In this document: piece after piece, positions 61,959-64,000 of the stretch
How the letters are laid out: every line of letters starts with the position of its first letter
How positions within the stretch are numbered: the stretch's first letter is position 1
Source: Bog-756 sp963813525
GTDB taxonomy: Bacteria; Actinomycetota; Acidimicrobiia; Acidimicrobiales; RAAP-2
NCBI GenBank assembly: GCA_963813525.1
Contig: CAWEZI010000005.1
Location: 2,976,001-3,040,000, forward strand
Length of the DNA stretch: 64,000 bases
Direction of reading: 5' to 3'
Notes under the pieces: generated by a model
Database searches by the model: none
What the model was told of the DNA's origin: nothing
Seen by the model: the letters and a program-made list of their open reading frames with translations, nothing else
Translations under genes and position numbers: made by a program

Positions 61959-63071
61959 GTGGACAGGACTGATCTCGATCGAATACTGGTGACGCTGGCC
62001 GAGCTCGATGGCTCCGACCTTCATATCAAGGCGGGCGCACCGCCGCGCTTACGTGTGGCCGGGGCCCTGCGCACGCTCGACGATGAGCCCTCGTTCACCG
62101 AACAGGAAACGCGTGACCTGGCGGAATCGATCATGTCGCCGCCGATTCTCGACATCTTCAACAAACACCACGAAGTGGACTTTGCCTACAGCCTCTCCGG
62201 AACTGGGCGCTTTCGGGTCAATGCCTACTATCAACGGTCGTCGGTGGCATTGGCCATGCGACGGATCCGCTCTTCGGCTGCCACCGCCTCTGAGCTGGGA
62301 CTTCCCGAGGTCGTCGATCGGCTCGCGGAGGAGATGCGCGGTCTCGTGTTGGTGACAGGGCCGACCGGATCGGGCAAGACCACCACGCTCGCAGCCATGG
62401 TCAATCACATCAACCACATGCGTTCGTGTCACGTGGTGACGATCGAGGATCCCGTCGAGTTCCTTCACCATGACGACCTTGCCGCCATCGATCAGCGCGA
62501 GGTCGGCTTTGATACCGACACCTTCGCCTCTGCCATGCGCGTCGTATTGAGACAGGATCCCGATGTCATTCTCGTGGGCGAGATGAGGGATACCGAAACC
62601 GTTTCCGCAGCACTGACCGCCGCAGAAACGGGGCACCTCGTCTTCTCGACCCTCCACACCATCAACGCCACAGAATCCATCAACCGGATCGTGGATTTCT
62701 TCCCCACCCACCAGCAGTCTCAGATTCGGCTGACTCTTGCCGGATCATTGAAGGGAATCGTCTGCCAAAGGCTCATACCCACGGCGGACGGCAAGAACCG
62801 CGTACCTGTTCTGGAAGTGCTCGTGTCCAACGGGCGGGTTCAACAGGCGATCGTCGATCCGCTTCTCACCAGCGACATCCAGGCCATCGTGGCCGATGGG
62901 GAGTACTACGGGATGAGGACCTTCGACCAGTCACTGGTCCAGCTCATCGTCGACGGAACCGTGGAACTGGAAGAGGCTATGAGCGCGGCCACCAATCCTC
63001 ATGACCTGAAGGTGATGCTCGAGCGTCAAGGCATCCTGAAGACCGGACATCTGGCCGCCAGTTCGGTCTGA
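61959..63071 (+). CDS. PilT/PilU-like twitching ATPase (second copy, intact)
   Basis: The 370-residue protein has DGSDLHIKAGAPPRLRV, Walker A GPTGSGKTTTLAAMV near residue 131, TIEDPVEFLHHDDL, Walker B QDPDVILVGEMRDTETV and TGHLVFSTLHTINATES, FFPTHQQSQIRLTLAGSLKG. The retraction motif AIRNLIR of true PilT is absent; the corresponding site reads NGRVQQAIVDPLL, so it may be a PilU-like accessory motor. It starts with a leaderless GTG and has no frame breaks. pilM follows after 323 bp. Confidence 0.92.
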   Translation: MDRTDLDRILVTLAELDGSDLHIKAGAPPRLRVAGALRTLDDEPSFTEQETRDLAESIMSPPILDIFNKHHEVDFAYSLSGTGRFRVNAYYQRSSVALAMRRIRSSAATASELGLPEVVDRLAEEMRGLVLVTGPTGSGKTTTLAAMVNHINHMRSCHVVTIEDPVEFLHHDDLAAIDQREVGFDTDTFASAMRVVLRQDPDVILVGEMRDTETVSAALTAAETGHLVFSTLHTINATESINRIVDFFPTHQQSQIRLTLAGSLKGIVCQRLIPTADGKNRVPVLEVLVSNGRVQQAIVDPLLTSDIQAIVADGEYYGMRTFDQSLVQLIVDGTVELEEAMSAATNPHDLKVMLERQGILKTGHLAASSV

Positions 63072-63394
63072 CTCGCTCAGCCGGTCGCATTTTCGCCGAC
63101 GTGCTTTGATCCCAGCTTCGAAGACGCGCCTCGCTCCTTCGCGGTGCACCTCGCTCTCGTCCGGTCTCCAGGACGAAGCTAGCTCCGTTCCGACCTCTGG
63201 CCCAGGGCTCTGAGCTCCCAGAGTGAGCCGATGCCCAGGCCGGTCGGGTCACGGGTGTGGGTCAACGAGCGGCTACAGACAACCTCAAGGTGGGGGCTCT
63301 TCCGTCCGATAGATCTTCGTAGCGTCTGGTGCACTGTGACAACGCAGTGTCCGTCCATAGCCATCATTAGCAGGTACGTCAGAGGAGCATCTTC
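63072..63394. other. intergenic region between pilT-like and pilM
   Basis: There is no gene here. An imperfect palindromic stretch (CTCTGGCCCAGGGCTCTGAGCTCCCAGAG region, ~63195-63224) may act as a terminator. TAGCGT near 63319 is a possible -10 for pilM, leaving a ~65-base leader with AGAGGAG before the ATG. Confidence 0.4.
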
Positions 63395-64000
63395 ATGGCA
63401 CAGCTGACCGTTGGTCTCGACATCGGCACAAGCGCGGTGCGCGCCGCCGAAATCGATGTCGGCCATGCGCGCCCTGTTCTCCACACGTACGGTCAGGTCG
63501 GACTTCCTCCCGGCTCGCTGGTCGATGGCGAAATCCGTGACATTTCCGCAGTCACGGAGTCGATCGTCAAGCTGTGGAAAAACGGACAATTCTCAAGTAA
63601 CTCGGTGATCGTCGGAATCGCCGGGCTGCGGGCTATCACCCGTGAAATTGACCTGCCCTTCGTCCCAGACGACGAAGTGGACAGCGCTGTCCGCTTCCAG
63701 TCTGAAGAGGTCATTCCCTTCCCACCGGATCAGACCATCCTCTCGTCTCAAGTTCTTGCCGACTACACCTCGTCCGAGGGCGACAAGATGCGCAGAGTCC
63801 TCGTCGCCGCAGCCCATGTCGATCTCGTCAACGCCGTAATCGACGCGGTGGAAAAGGCAGGTCTCACTGTCGAAGGCGTCGACCTGATCTCCTCGGCCCT
63901 GGTTCGCGCCGTGGGCGGTCAAGAGGCATCAGAGCAACCGGAAGCCATCGTGTCGGTCGGAGCCGGGCTCACCGTTGTCGTTGTCCACCAACAAGGACGC
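63395..64000 (+). CDS. pilM: PilM pilus assembly protein (N-terminal 202 residues, cut by window edge)
   Basis: PilM is an actin-like (ASKHA) cytoplasmic protein that links PilN to the pilus motor. The open frame runs off the window. Visible motifs are VGLDIGTSAVRAAEID (phosphate 1 loop) at residues 6-21, GQVGLPPGSLVDGEIRD, VIVGIAGLRAITREIDLPF, VRFQSEEVIPFP (typical of PilM) and VVSVGAGLTVV-like (here AIVSVGAGLTVVVVHQ). ATG 63395 follows AGAGGAG. pilN, pilO and others would be expected beyond the edge. Confidence 0.93.
   Translation, partial: MAQLTVGLDIGTSAVRAAEIDVGHARPVLHTYGQVGLPPGSLVDGEIRDISAVTESIVKLWKNGQFSSNSVIVGIAGLRAITREIDLPFVPDDEVDSAVRFQSEEVIPFPPDQTILSSQVLADYTSSEGDKMRRVLVAAAHVDLVNAVIDAVEKAGLTVEGVDLISSALVRAVGGQEASEQPEAIVSVGAGLTVVVVHQQGR

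Overview
The window looks like a chromosomal segment of a high-GC actinobacterium, most likely an Acidimicrobiia-type lineage. The pointers are a 2-oxoglutarate decarboxylase of the fused E2-E1 (Kgd) type, GTP-dependent PEP carboxykinase, PafB/PafC WYL regulators, an HU protein with a long Lys/Ala tail, a cofactor F420 gene (cofC), CtaG, frequent GTG starts and many apparently leaderless genes (TANNNT box 6-7 nt before GTG/ATG). The placement is inferred from gene content and was not tested by phylogeny. No rRNA, tRNA, CRISPR array or insertion sequence was recognised.

Layout. 0-5 kb: recG (cut by the window edge) and a FakA/YloV-like DAK2 protein, divergent from rpmB, then thiL. 4.7-11 kb: pckG, an MFS transporter, a stand-alone AsnC effector domain, an AMACR-type CoA-transferase-family racemase and galK. 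11-15.2 kb: an envelope cluster on the minus strand (alpha/beta hydrolase, membrane-fused MurF-like ligase, ddl, PH-domain protein). 15.4-21.3 kb: UvrD-like helicase, xthA, fabZ, a NYN-type RNase/Lys-rich/S1 protein and an M20 peptidase. 21.4-27.3 kb: kgd with a frameshift, a queD stub followed by queC and queE, and hup. 27.5-33 kb: hydrolase, SDR epimerase, a multiply frameshifted acyl-CoA dehydrogenase, rnhB and an acyl-CoA synthetase. 33-39 kb: GH38 mannosidase, class III nucleotidyl cyclase, cofC and a PIG-L deacetylase. 39-43 kb: tailed HU, then an orphan conjugation pair (TraG/VirD4-like ATPase and MobF relaxase). 43-49 kb: pafBC, ctaG, an acyl-CoA carboxylase carboxyltransferase and a polytopic membrane protein.

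49-64 kb is a type IV pilus region of visibly lower GC: a pilin, pilC, pilT, an MshEN protein and pilB on the minus strand, and a pilD-like gene, a NarL-type regulator/kinase pair, a second pilT and pilM (cut by the edge) on the plus strand, with moaC and an FmdB zinc-ribbon gene between. pilC, pilT, the MshEN gene, pilB, pilD-like and the kinase all carry frame breaks, while the pilin, the second pilT and pilM are intact. This is either decay of one pilus sub-locus or a stretch of poor consensus sequence.

Two window-wide patterns stand out. First, short tandem repeats (11-26 bp, most often 20 bp) begin inside the last codons of a gene and run past its stop codon, at about eight genes. Second, many frame breaks are single-base insertions, and about seven of them sit immediately before a Leu YTG codon.
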